DNA of 64,000 nt, from the NCBI GenBank assembly GCA_963779685.1, contig CAVZZG010000003.1:2170001-2234000 (forward strand), given 5' to 3'. Position 1 is the first letter of the stretch, and every line of letters begins with the position of its first letter. The translations under genes were made by a program, and so were the position numbers. The notes under the pieces were generated by a model. The model did no database searches. It was not told the DNA's origin and saw only the letters and a list, made by a program, of their open reading frames with translations. Shown here in pieces: positions 10,109-18,521 of the stretch. The DNA comes from CAVZZG01 sp963779685 (GTDB lineage Bacteria > Actinomycetota > Thermoleophilia > Gaiellales > F1-60-MAGs149).

Positions 10109-11298
10109 GCGCCGACCACCCGGCCGTCGCGGATGACCGTGCGCACGGCGTTGTGGCCGATCCGGTACGCGAGGTCCTCGTAGCGTGCGGTGTCGAGGAT
10201 CAGCAGGTCGGCCTGCTTGCCGGGTTCGAGCGATCCCACCCGGTCAGAACAGCCGGCTGCCGCTGCCGCGTCGAAGGTCGCGGCGCGGACCGCCTGGGCC
10301 ACCGACAGCCCGCCGGTACGGCAGGCGTGCTGGATCACGACCTGCATGCTGGCGGTGTAGCAGCCGGGACAGATGTCCGTGGCGAGCGCGATCCGCAGCC
10401 CGAGGTCGCGGAGGGCGCGGGCGTTGGCGGGGCGATCGTGGTGCACGGCGAAGTCGAGCAGCGGCATGACGACGCCGATCACGCCGGCCGCGGCCAGCGT
10501 CTCGATCTCGGCGGTGGTGGTGTGGTTGAGATGGTCGACCGTCGTCGCCCCGAGCTCGGCAGCGGTGGCGGCGGCTCCGGTGTGCGCGTAGGCGTCGAGG
10601 TGGACTTTCGGACGCAGGCCGTGGGCGAGCCCCGTCTCGAGGATGCGGCGGCTCTGCGCCAGCGAGAAGTAGCCGGGCTCGCAGTACACGTCGCAGAACG
10701 CGGCGAGCCGCCGGGCTGCGACCTCGGGGATCGTCTCGCAGACCTCGTCGACGTAGGCGTCATGGTCGACGCCGGGCGGGAAGGCGTGCGCGCCGAGATA
10801 GGTCGCGACGATGCCGATGCCGACGTCGCCGGCCAGCAGCAGGTTCGCCTCGAGCATCGCGAGCTCGGCAGCGCGGGCGAGGCCGTACCCGGTCTTGGAC
10901 TCCACGGTGGTGGTGCCGTGGGCGAGCATCTCGCGCAGCCGCGGCGCCGACGCGTCGGCGAGCTCCCGGGCCGTGAGCGGCCGGGTCTCGGCCATGGTGC
11001 CGACGATGCCGACGGGCGACGAGGCAGGAGGTGCGATGCCGGCGCAGCGCGCGGCGTACTCGTCGACGCGCGAGCCGCCGAACACGACGTGCGTGTGGCA
11101 GTCGACGAAGCCCGGCATCACGACGCCGCCCCGGGCGTCGAGGACGACGTCCGCCGCCACGTCGCCGACCTGGCCGACCGCGACGATGCGCCCGTGGTCG
11201 ATGAGCACGCTGCCGCCCGGGACGCGGCCGACCAGGTCGGGGGCGCCGTCCGCGCAGGTGAGGACGTCGCCGGCGCCGGTCACCAGCACTCGGGTCAC
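10105..11298 (-). CDS. hutI: Imidazolonepropionase (HutI-like)
   Basis: 397 residues from the GTG at 11298, which overlaps the hutH stop as GTGA; a longer reading frame upstream is an artefact. The fold is a metal amidohydrolase: GFVDCHTHVVFGGSR carries the zinc HxH, PKVHLDAYAHTG carries the next zinc His, TVDHLNH carries another active-site His, and LATDICPG carries the zinc Asp. HutI opens the ring of 4-imidazolone-5-propionate to give formiminoglutamate. Characterised enzymes read HADE where this one reads HLDA, so a Glu near the zinc water is replaced by Ala, and NPG is CPG here. The assignment to the family is firm; the exact substrate is not. Confidence 0.83.
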   Translation of the reverse strand: MTRVLVTGAGDVLTCADGAPDLVGRVPGGSVLIDHGRIVAVGQVGDVAADVVLDARGGVVMPGFVDCHTHVVFGGSRVDEYAARCAGIAPPASSPVGIVGTMAETRPLTARELADASAPRLREMLAHGTTTVESKTGYGLARAAELAMLEANLLLAGDVGIGIVATYLGAHAFPPGVDHDAYVDEVCETIPEVAARRLAAFCDVYCEPGYFSLAQSRRILETGLAHGLRPKVHLDAYAHTGAAATAAELGATTVDHLNHTTTAEIETLAAAGVIGVVMPLLDFAVHHDRPANARALRDLGLRIALATDICPGCYTASMQVVIQHACRTGGLSVAQAVRAATFDAAAAAGCSDRVGSLEPGKQADLLILDTARYEDLAYRIGHNAVRTVIRDGRVVGA

Positions 11299-12887
11299 GT
11301 CCGCATGGCTCCTCGGGCCACGAGGTCGCGCACGGCCTGGACGCGAGGATGCAGCACCTCGTCCCGGGTCTGGAAACCGACGACCTCGCGGATCGCGGCG
11401 TGGGCGCGGCGGGTGGCGGGCGACAGGTCGTCGAGCGACCGGCCCGGCTCGGCCACGCGCAGGTCGATAGCCTGCGCGGCGGCGTGCAGCTCGAGCGCGA
11501 TCACCGTGAGCGCGTTCCATGCCACCTGGCGGGCGTGGCGACCCGCGTTCATCGCCATCGACACGTGGTCCTCCTGGTTGGCGGAGGTCGGGATCGAGTC
11601 CACGCTGTCCGGGTGGGCGAGGGTCTTCGAGTCGCTGACCAGCGCCGCCGCCAGGTACTGCGGCAGCATGAAGCCGCAGTCGAGCCCGGCCTGCTCGCTG
11701 GCGATCAGCATCGCTGGCAGTCCGCGGTTGAGCGCGGGGTCGACCAGCCGCGCGATGCGACGCTCCGAGATCGACGCGATCTCCGTGGCCGCGATGGCGA
11801 GGAAGTCGGAGGCGAAGGCGATCGGCTCGGCGTGGAAGTTGCCGCCCGAGACCGCCTTCAGCGCACGCGGCAGCTCGCACACGATGAGCGGGTTGTCGGT
11901 GACGGCGTTCAGCTCGGTCGCGATCGTCCCGCGGGCGAAGCCGAGCACGTCACGGGCAGCGCCGTGCACCTGGGGGGCGCATCGGATCGCGTAGGCGTCC
12001 TGCGGTGGCTGGCGCACGGGATCGGTGTCGGCCGCGCCGTCGATCAGCCGGCTGCCTTCGAGTGCCGCACGGATACGGCCGGCAGAGGCGATCTGGCCGG
12101 CGTGGCCGCGGGCGTCGTGCACGTGAGGCAGGAACGCGTCGGCGAAGCCGAGGACGGCCTGCGCCGTCATGGCGACGGCCAGCTCGGCGGTGTCGAGAGC
12201 CAGCTCGCAGTCGACCAGGGCGAGCGTCGCCAGAGCCGTCGAGAAGCTGGTGCCGTTCAGCAGGGCGAGGCCCGCCTTGGCGCCCAGCACCACCCGCGGG
12301 ATACCGGCGTCGGCCATGGCCGCCAGCCCGGTCTTGCGGGCTCCGGCGTGCATCGCCTGTCCCGATGCGGCCTCGTCCTCGTCGCCGGCGGGCCGGGTGG
12401 CGACCAGCGCGACGTGCGCCAGCGGAATCAGGTCGCCACTGGCTCCGAGCGAGCCGTACTCGGGCACGACCGGTAGGACGTCCGCGTTCAGCATCGCCAC
12501 CAGGGTCGCGGCCAGCTCGAGCGGCACGCCGGAGCGGCCCTTCACGAGGCTCGCGGCCCGGATCACGAGCGCCGCCCGCACCACCTCGCCGTCCAGGTCG
12601 CGCCCGATCCCCGAGGCGTTCGAGATGATCAGGCGCCGCGAGAGCTCGGCCGCCGTCTCGGGCGAGCTGAACGCACCCTCGCCCGCCAGCGAGCCGAATC
12701 CCGTGTTGACGCCGTAGACCGGCCCGGCCGGGCCGTCGCCCGCGAAGAGCCCTTCGACCCAGTCCAGGCTCGGCTGCATCCGCGCGGACGCGGCCGGGTC
12801 GAGCGCGACCCGCGCTCCGTCGCGGGCGACGGCGACGACGGCTGCGATGGAGAGCGGCGCGTCGCCGCCGATGACGACGTCCGTCAC
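11295..12887 (-). CDS. hutH: Histidine ammonia-lyase (HutH-like)
   Basis: 530 residues from the GTG at 12887. GSLGASGDLIPLAH supplies the Ala-Ser-Gly that cyclises to the MIO cofactor. YGVNTGFGSLA gives the catalytic Tyr, and TSANQEDHVSM carries the Glu that contacts imidazole in histidine lyases, so an imidazole substrate is likely. The selectivity position usually SH in HutH (LSHAAG) is SN here (ISNASG). The reaction is loss of ammonia from L-histidine, or a near relative, to give urocanate. It overlaps the hutU stop and the hutI start by 4 bp each, so the three should be translated together. Confidence 0.86.
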   Translation of the reverse strand: MTDVVIGGDAPLSIAAVVAVARDGARVALDPAASARMQPSLDWVEGLFAGDGPAGPVYGVNTGFGSLAGEGAFSSPETAAELSRRLIISNASGIGRDLDGEVVRAALVIRAASLVKGRSGVPLELAATLVAMLNADVLPVVPEYGSLGASGDLIPLAHVALVATRPAGDEDEAASGQAMHAGARKTGLAAMADAGIPRVVLGAKAGLALLNGTSFSTALATLALVDCELALDTAELAVAMTAQAVLGFADAFLPHVHDARGHAGQIASAGRIRAALEGSRLIDGAADTDPVRQPPQDAYAIRCAPQVHGAARDVLGFARGTIATELNAVTDNPLIVCELPRALKAVSGGNFHAEPIAFASDFLAIAATEIASISERRIARLVDPALNRGLPAMLIASEQAGLDCGFMLPQYLAAALVSDSKTLAHPDSVDSIPTSANQEDHVSMAMNAGRHARQVAWNALTVIALELHAAAQAIDLRVAEPGRSLDDLSPATRRAHAAIREVVGFQTRDEVLHPRVQAVRDLVARGAMRT

Positions 12888-14582
12888 TCGTCGGGACCGA
12901 ACGTCGCCTCGCGCGTCCACCACAGCGGCACCGACAGGCCCTCGCCGGGCCCGACCTGTTCGGCGACCTCGCGCGCTCGCTCGTAGCCGGACTGGGCGTG
13001 GCGCACGACGCCGATGCCCGAGTCGACCGTCAGCGCGGCCTCCAGCCGCAGGTCGGCCTCCTCGGAGCCGTCCGCGATCATCGTCACGCCCGTCTGCACC
13101 GAGTCGCCCATCGCGTAGTTCGCCTGGATCGCGATCAGGTCGCACATGGCGGAGGCGTTCAGCAAGCCGTTCAGGTACGGCCAGTCGGAGATGACGTCTG
13201 AGCCGTCCGGCATGTTCTCGGTCTCGAACGTCGGGTTGATGATCGAGCCGGAGTCGAGGTTGTCACGGCTGAACGCCACCGGCCCCTGCACCTCGCCGCG
13301 GCGGATGAGGTCGTTGACCGCGAGCCCGAAGCGCTTGCGCTGGCCGAACCCGAGGTAGCAGACGCGCGCCGGCAGCCCCTCGACGGGGACGTGCTCGCGG
13401 GCGAGCTTGATCCACCGGGTCGGGATGTCGTCGTCGGCGAAGAGCTCGAGCACCAGGTCGTCGAGCCGGGCGAGGTCGGCGACGTCGCCGCTCGTGCAGG
13501 TCCAGCGGAATGGTCCGCGGCCCTCGAGGAACAGCGGCCGCAGGTACGCCGCGACGAAGCCGGGGATCTTCATGGCGTCGGCCATCCCCTCCTCCTGGCA
13601 CTGGCGGCGGATCTGGTTGCCGTACTCGAACACCGCCACGCCGAGGTCGCTGTAGGCGTTCATGGCGGTCAGCTGGCGCACCATCGAGCGGCGGGCGAGG
13701 GCGAAGTAGCCGTCGCGGTCGTCGCTTGCGGGCGACCTCCGCCTGCTCGGCGGTGAAGCCGGTCGGGATGTACGCCAGCGGGTCGTGCGCCGGCGTCATC
13801 TCGGTCACGATGTCCGGCCGGAAGCCGCGGCGGAGGCACTCCTCGAAGACGTCGACGCAGTTGCCGACCAGCGTGATCCCGAGCGGCTCGCGCCTCGACG
13901 CGGCGGCGGTGGCGAGGTCGATCGCCTCGTCCAGCGTCGCCGGGAAGGCGTCGGCGTACCCGACGTCGAGCCGCTTGCGGATGATGCGCTCGTCCACGTC
14001 GCAGCAGATCGCGACCCCGCCGAGCATGGTCATGGCGCGCGGCTGGTTCCCGCCCATGCCGCCCATGCCGGCGCAGAGCAGGATCTTCCCCTCCAGCGAG
14101 CCGCCGAGGTGGAGGTTGCCGACCGACCGCAGCGTCTCGAACGTGCCCTGGATCACACCCTGCGTGCCGATGTACTCCCACGGCGCCGCCGTGTACTGGG
14201 CGAACATCGTCAGGTTCAGGTCCTGCAGTTCGTAGAACCGCTGCCAGCTCGGCCGGACGAAGTTCGTCGTCGCCATCACGACCCGTGGCGCGAGCCGGTG
14301 CGTACGGAAGACCGCCACCGGCATGCCCGACTGGACGACCAGCGTCTCGTCGTTCTCCAGCGCCTTCAGCGAGGCCACGATCGCGTGGTAGCTCTCCCAG
14401 TTGCGCGCGCACTTGCCGATCCCGCCGTAGATCACCAGGCGCTCCGGATGCTCGGCGACCTCCATGTTGTTCTCGAGCATCCGCAGGATCGTCTCCTGCT
14501 TCCAACCCTTGCACCGGAGCGTCGGCCCACGCTGGGCGCGGACGCTCCGCAGTACCTCCGCCTTCGTCCCGGTCGCGGCCAT
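12884..14582 (-). CDS. hutU: Urocanate hydratase (HutU-like), interrupted by a one-base frameshift
   Basis: The N-terminal part reads from the ATG at 14582 (NNMEVAEHPERLVIYGGIGK, then CAGMGGMGGNQPRAM for NAD) and breaks near 13721-13728. The C-terminal part continues in the next frame to 12884 (GLPARVCYLGFG with the conserved Cys, RDNLDSGSIINPTFETE, VDSGIGVVRHAQSGYERA). Deleting one base gives 565 residues, the normal HutU length. The loop that is HHGGGVGMGFSQHSG in E. coli-type enzymes aligns with QANYAMGDSVQTG here, a marked departure. A GAAGGAGG Shine-Dalgarno lies 8 nt before the ATG. First gene of the hut operon. Confidence 0.85.
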
Positions 14583-14609
14583 CGGTCGCCTCCTTCGCAG
14601 ACAACCTGC

Positions 14610-14639
14610 ACGGTACTCCCCCGCTCCCACCCTCGGCAA
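14610..14639 (-). promoter_or_regulatory. Predicted promoter of the hut operon
   Basis: On the minus strand TTGCCG (14639-14634) and TACCGT (14615-14610) are 18 bp apart, close to the vegetative consensus TTGACA and TAnnnT. Transcription would start near 14603, leaving about 20 nt of leader that holds the GAAGGAGG ribosome-binding site of hutU. No HutC-type operator was recognised. Confidence 0.5.
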
Positions 14640-14666
14640 ACGCCGGCGCGGTCTCGTGAGGCTTTC

Positions 14667-14926
14667 GTAACGGGGACGGCCCCCGCACCGGCGCCCGGCG
14701 GGGTCAGTCCCCGTCACGGAAGGCGCACGATCGCGCGATCCGTGCGACGCCGCGCACGCCGAGGCGGCGTCAGCGCGTGTCCGGCGACGAATCCGGTGCT
14801 GCGGTCCGTGACGAAGTCACCGTTCGGCTGCGAACCGGGCGGTTGCCGCGCGTGGTCGTCGAGGTTCGGCACGCCGCGACGGGGACTGACCCCGAGAGCG
14901 GACCGTGCGGGGACTGTCCCCGTCAC
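14667..14926. repeat. Cluster of GGGGAC/GTCCCC repeat elements in the hutU-MDR intergenic region
   Basis: Positions 14583-14970 between the divergent hutU and MDR genes hold no convincing gene. Four related elements occur in it: GTAACGGGGACGGCCCCCG (14667-14685), GGGGTCAGTCCCCGTC (14700-14715), GACGGGGACTGACCCC (14878-14893) and GGGGACTGTCCCCGTCAC (14909-14926). The second and third are exact 16-nt reverse complements and bracket 162 bp. The fourth contains a perfect palindrome GGGGAC-T-GTCCCC. They look like small REP/MITE-type elements or paired regulator sites. Best read as repeats; function is unknown. Confidence 0.7.
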
Positions 14927-14958
14927 ACGCGACTCACGAAGTGCGCGCGATTCGCGCG

Positions 14959-14964
14959 TAGAGT
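14959..14964 (+). promoter_or_regulatory. Leaderless -10 element before the MDR oxidoreductase
   Basis: TAGAGT is followed by GCCGTG (6 nt) and GTG at 14971. This spacing favours the second of the two tandem GTG codons (14968 or 14971) as the true start with transcription beginning at it. No Shine-Dalgarno is present. Confidence 0.45.
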
Positions 14965-14970
14965 GCCGTG

Positions 14971-15984
14971 GTGCGCGCGGCGATTCTTCGGCGGCATGGC
15001 GGGCCGGATGCGGTCGAGGTCGGAGAGTGGCCGGATCCGGTGGCAGGGCCCGGGGAAGTGGTCGTGTCGCTGGTGTGTGCTGCGCTCAACCGCCGGGACG
15101 TGTGGTGCCGGGTCGACCCGGCGCGATCGGTCCCGCCGGTGGTGCTGGGCTCGGACGGAGCCGGGGTGGTCGCCTCGGTGGGTCCGGGTGTGACGGGGTG
15201 GCGCCCCGGCGACGAGGTGGTGATCCTGCCCTCGCTGGACTGGGGCGACCGGGAGGACGCCTCGGGGCCGGAGTTCACGATCCTCGGCGTGCCGCGCGAC
15301 GGGACGCACGCGGAACGGGTCGTCGTGCCGGCCGTCAACCTGCGACCCAGGCCGGAGCGGCTGGGCTGGCCGGAGACGGCCGCGCTGCCGCTGGCCGGCC
15401 TGACAGCCTGGCGGGCGCTGGTCACGAGGGGTGACGTGGGCGCGGGCAGCAAGGTGCTCGTGACCGGCGCCGGCGGTGGTGTTGCGACGTTCCTGGTGCA
15501 GATCGCGGCCGCGCTCGGCGCCGAGGTGCACGTCACCTCGTCGAGCCGGGAGCGGATCTCGAATGCGGTGGCGATCGGCGCCGCAGGTGGCGTCGACCGT
15601 ACCGACCCGGACTGGCCGGCGCTTCTGCGCGAGGCAACCGGCGGTGGGGTCGACGTCGTCGTCGACTCGGCCGGCGGCCCGGTCTGGCAGGAGTCGCTGG
15701 GAGCCCTCCGCGACGGCGGGACGCTCGTCGTCTTCGGCCGGACGGTGGCATCGTCCTCGACGATCGACGACGGCAGCGTCTTCTACCGGCACCTCTCGAT
15801 CCACGGCACGACGATGGGCAGCCCGCGCGAGTTCGACGCCCTGCTCCGGCACGTCGCGACCGCCTCGTGGTCGCCGGTCGTCGACCGCGTGTTCCCGCTC
15901 GCCGAAGCGGCAGCTGCACACGCCCGGATGGGCGACCCCGACCGGTTCGGCAAGATCGTGATCTCCATGGGGAGGGAAGGATGA
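14971..15984 (+). CDS. NADPH:quinone reductase-like MDR oxidoreductase
   Basis: 337 residues from GTG 14971 (GTG 14968 is the alternative). The N-terminus VRAAILRRHGGPDAVEVGEW is typical of MDR proteins. The nucleotide-binding motif VTGAGGGVATFLVQIAAALG lies near residue 160. It keeps an N-terminal Cys (CRVDPARS) but lacks the four-Cys structural zinc lobe, which fits the quinone-oxidoreductase or zinc-free side of the superfamily. It should carry out NAD(P)H-dependent reduction of an enone, quinone or similar compound. It is coupled by ATGA to the AhpD-like gene that follows, so the two probably act together. Confidence 0.85.
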   Translation: MRAAILRRHGGPDAVEVGEWPDPVAGPGEVVVSLVCAALNRRDVWCRVDPARSVPPVVLGSDGAGVVASVGPGVTGWRPGDEVVILPSLDWGDREDASGPEFTILGVPRDGTHAERVVVPAVNLRPRPERLGWPETAALPLAGLTAWRALVTRGDVGAGSKVLVTGAGGGVATFLVQIAAALGAEVHVTSSSRERISNAVAIGAAGGVDRTDPDWPALLREATGGGVDVVVDSAGGPVWQESLGALRDGGTLVVFGRTVASSSTIDDGSVFYRHLSIHGTTMGSPREFDALLRHVATASWSPVVDRVFPLAEAAAAHARMGDPDRFGKIVISMGREG

Positions 15985-16547
15985 GCGATCGCATCTCGTG
16001 GCTCGAGACGCCGGCACCCGAGGCCGCGCCCGCGGACGCCCGCGCGATGTTCGACGCGGTCACGGCCGCGCGCGGGTTCCTGCCGAACGTGCACCGGGCG
16101 TTCGCGCTCAACCCCGACCACTTCGTGCAGGCCTTCACCTATCTCGGCACCCTGATGGCGCCGGAGGGCGGGCACCTCGGCCGCGCCGACAAGGAGCTGA
16201 TGGCCGTCGTGGTCTCGGTCGAGAACCGCTGCCTGTACTGCGTGGCCTCCCACGGCGCGGCCCTGGCCGCGGCCACCGGCGACCGCGCCCTGGCGCGCCA
16301 CGTCGCGACGAACTACCGGCACGTCGACCTCGACCCGCGCAGCCGGGCGCTCGCCGACTTCGCAGCGAAGCTGACCAGCGAGCCGTGGACGATGCAGGAG
16401 TCCGACGTGGAATCGCTGCGCGGCCACGGCCTCGACGATCACGCCGTGCTGGAGGCGATCGAGGTCGTCGCCTTCTTCAACTACACCAACCGGCTCGCGA
16501 GCGGGATGGGCCTCCAGCCCGATCCGCAGTACCTCGACCGGTTCTGA
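15981..16547 (+). CDS. AhpD-family peroxidase-related protein
   Basis: 188 residues. The carboxymuconolactone decarboxylase/AhpD fold carries the redox motif ENRCLYCVASHGAAL near residue 84, a CxxC with the following His, as in the uncharacterised peroxidase-related family. FLPNVHRAFALNPDHFVQAF near the N-terminus is also typical of that group. A role in thiol-dependent peroxide removal is likely. Start ATG 15981 overlaps the upstream MDR stop as ATGA, and the end is 71 bp before the FNT channel gene. The peroxide and the electron donor are unknown. Confidence 0.85.
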   Translation: MSDRISWLETPAPEAAPADARAMFDAVTAARGFLPNVHRAFALNPDHFVQAFTYLGTLMAPEGGHLGRADKELMAVVVSVENRCLYCVASHGAALAAATGDRALARHVATNYRHVDLDPRSRALADFAAKLTSEPWTMQESDVESLRGHGLDDHAVLEAIEVVAFFNYTNRLASGMGLQPDPQYLDRF

Positions 16548-16618
16548 CGGCTTTCCCGCAGCCGACGACCGCGCGGGCGCCGATACCGCGCTGCCGCCCG
16601 TCTGGCAGCCTGGGTGCG

Positions 16619-17476
16619 ATGGATGCGCAGGGATTCGAGGCGATCCCGCCGCCGGCGATGGCCCGGGCGGCCGAGGCTGCGGGAAAGGTGAAGGCGGGGC
16701 GCGGGGCGCTCGACACGTTCGTCCTGGGCGTGCTCGCAGGCGCCTTCATCGGACTCGGTGCCATCTTCTCGCTCACCACCATGGCCGGCGCTGCAGCCGG
16801 CACGCTGCCGTTCGGCGTCGTCCGGCTCCTGGGCGGCGTCGCCTTCTCGGTCGGACTGGTGCTGGTCGTGATCGCGGGCGCCGAGCTGTTCACGGGCAAC
16901 AACCTCCTCGTCATGGCCTGGGCGGCCCGGGAGGTGACGACGGCGCGGGTGCTGCGCAACTGGGCGATCGTCTACGCGGGCAACCTGGTGGGATCGCTCG
17001 GCACGGCCTGGCTCGCGTTCGAGGGCGGGCAGTACGAACTCGGCAAGGGGGCCGTCGGTGCCCAGGCCCTGCAGACCGCCGTAACCAAGTCCGGCTACGG
17101 CTTCGGCCAGGCCATCGCGCTCGGGATCCTCTGCAACGCGCTCGTCTGCCTCGCCGTCTGGCTCTGCTACTCGGCTCGCACCACCGGCGACAAGATCCTG
17201 GCGATCGTTCCGCCCATCACGGCCTTCGTCGCCGCCGGCTTCGAGCACAGCATCGCGAACATGACCTTCTTCCCCTACGCCCTGCTGATCAAGACGGATG
17301 ACGCGTTCATGGCCACCGCCCCCGCCATGGCGGTGAAGAACACGTCCAGCGTGACGATCCAGTCGTTCCTGGTCGACAACCTGCTCCCGGTGACGATCGG
17401 CAACATCATCGGCGGCGGTCTCCTGGTCGGCGGCGTCTACTGGCTGGTCTACCTGCGCACCGAGCGCCACGGGTAG
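16619..17476 (+). CDS. Formate/nitrite transporter family channel (FocA/NirC type)
   Basis: 285 residues, six predicted membrane helices. Family blocks: GVLAGAFIGLGAIFSLTTMAG near residue 40, AGAELFTGNNLLVMAW near 85 and AAGFEHSIANMTFFPYALL near 205, the last carrying the pore His and the FEHxxANM signature. The protein forms pentameric channels for small anions such as formate, nitrite or hydrosulfide; which one cannot be told here. The preferred start is ATG 16619 after a 71-bp gap. It lies 31 bp before the ACC deaminase gene, on the same strand, and may share a transcript with it. Confidence 0.93.
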   Translation: MDAQGFEAIPPPAMARAAEAAGKVKAGRGALDTFVLGVLAGAFIGLGAIFSLTTMAGAAAGTLPFGVVRLLGGVAFSVGLVLVVIAGAELFTGNNLLVMAWAAREVTTARVLRNWAIVYAGNLVGSLGTAWLAFEGGQYELGKGAVGAQALQTAVTKSGYGFGQAIALGILCNALVCLAVWLCYSARTTGDKILAIVPPITAFVAAGFEHSIANMTFFPYALLIKTDDAFMATAPAMAVKNTSSVTIQSFLVDNLLPVTIGNIIGGGLLVGGVYWLVYLRTERHG

Positions 17477-17507
17477 CCTTCAGCCGTTGCGTCCGACAGG
17501 GGGTCCT

Positions 17508-18515
17508 GTGTCTCTCGATTCGTTCCCGCGCTGCCCGCTGACGTTCGGGCCCTCGCCGATCCACCGGCTCGACCGGCTCACGGCCCACCTCGGTGGCGCG
17601 ACGCTCTGGGCCAAGCGCGACGACTGCAACTCCGGCATCGCGTTCGGCGGGAACAAGGTGCGCAAGCTCGAGTACCTCGTCGCCGACGCCCTCGCGCAGG
17701 GCTGCGACACGCTGGTGTCGATCGGCGGCGTCCAGTCGAACCACACCCGCCAGGTTGCGGCGGTCGCCGCCCACCTCGGCCTGCGCTGCGTGCTCGTGCA
17801 GGAGAGCTGGGTCGACTGGCCCGACGTCACCTACGACCGGGTCGGCAACATCCTGCTCAGCCGGCTCTGCGGCGCCGACGTGCGCCTCGTCAAGGCGGGC
17901 TTCGGGATCGGCTTCAAGGAGAGCTGGGAGCAGGCGCTGCACGATGTCGAGGCGACCGGCGGCCGGCCGTACGCGATCCCGGCCGGCGCCTCGGACCACC
18001 CCCTCGGCGGGCTCGGCTTCGCGGGCTGGGCGCGCGAGGTGGCGGAACAGGAACGCGACCTCGGCGTCCACTTCGACACGATCATCGTGTGCTCCGTGAC
18101 CGGCTCCACCCAGGCCGGGATGGTCGCCGGCTTCGCCCACGAGGGTCGCGGCCGGCGCGTGATCGGCATCGACGGCTCGGCCAAGCCGGCCGAGACGCAC
18201 GCCCAGGTGCTGCGGATCGCGCGCGACACCGCCGCCAGGATCGGCATGGAGCGGGAACTGCGCGCTGACGAGGTGATCCTCGACGAGCGCTACCACGCCG
18301 GAACCTACGGCATCCCGGACGAGACGACCCTCGCAGCCATCCGCCTGGGCGCCCGCTGCGAAGGCATGATCACGGACCCCGTCTACGAGGGGAAGTCGCT
18401 TGCCGGCATGATCGACCTCGTCACGCGGGGCGAGATCGAGCGCGGCTCGAACGTGCTTTACGCGCATCTCGGCGGCCAGCCCGCGATCAACGCCTACGCG
18501 TCGCTATTCTCGTAG
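17508..18515 (+). CDS. acdS: 1-aminocyclopropane-1-carboxylate deaminase
   Basis: 335 residues from GTG 17508, preceded by CAGGGGG. It starts VSLDSFPRCPLTFGPSPIH, as AcdS proteins do. The PLP lysine is in GGNKVRKLEYL near residue 50, the catalytic region IGGVQSNHTRQ near 75, and the diagnostic DPVYEGKSLAGM (Tyr-Glu) plus VLYAHLGG (Leu) that separate true ACC deaminase from D-cysteine desulfhydrase. It opens ACC to 2-oxobutyrate and ammonia. The AceE-like TPP enzyme follows after only 6 bp, which could use the oxo-acid. ACC deaminase is often found in plant-associated soil bacteria. Confidence 0.92.
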   Translation: MSLDSFPRCPLTFGPSPIHRLDRLTAHLGGATLWAKRDDCNSGIAFGGNKVRKLEYLVADALAQGCDTLVSIGGVQSNHTRQVAAVAAHLGLRCVLVQESWVDWPDVTYDRVGNILLSRLCGADVRLVKAGFGIGFKESWEQALHDVEATGGRPYAIPAGASDHPLGGLGFAGWAREVAEQERDLGVHFDTIIVCSVTGSTQAGMVAGFAHEGRGRRVIGIDGSAKPAETHAQVLRIARDTAARIGMERELRADEVILDERYHAGTYGIPDETTLAAIRLGARCEGMITDPVYEGKSLAGMIDLVTRGEIERGSNVLYAHLGGQPAINAYASLFS

Positions 18516-18521
18516 TCCTGC

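Noticed and set aside
14714..14926. A 70-codon minus-strand frame in the hutU-MDR gap
   Set aside because: It is made largely of the GGGGAC repeats and low-complexity Arg/Pro codons; no supporting signal.
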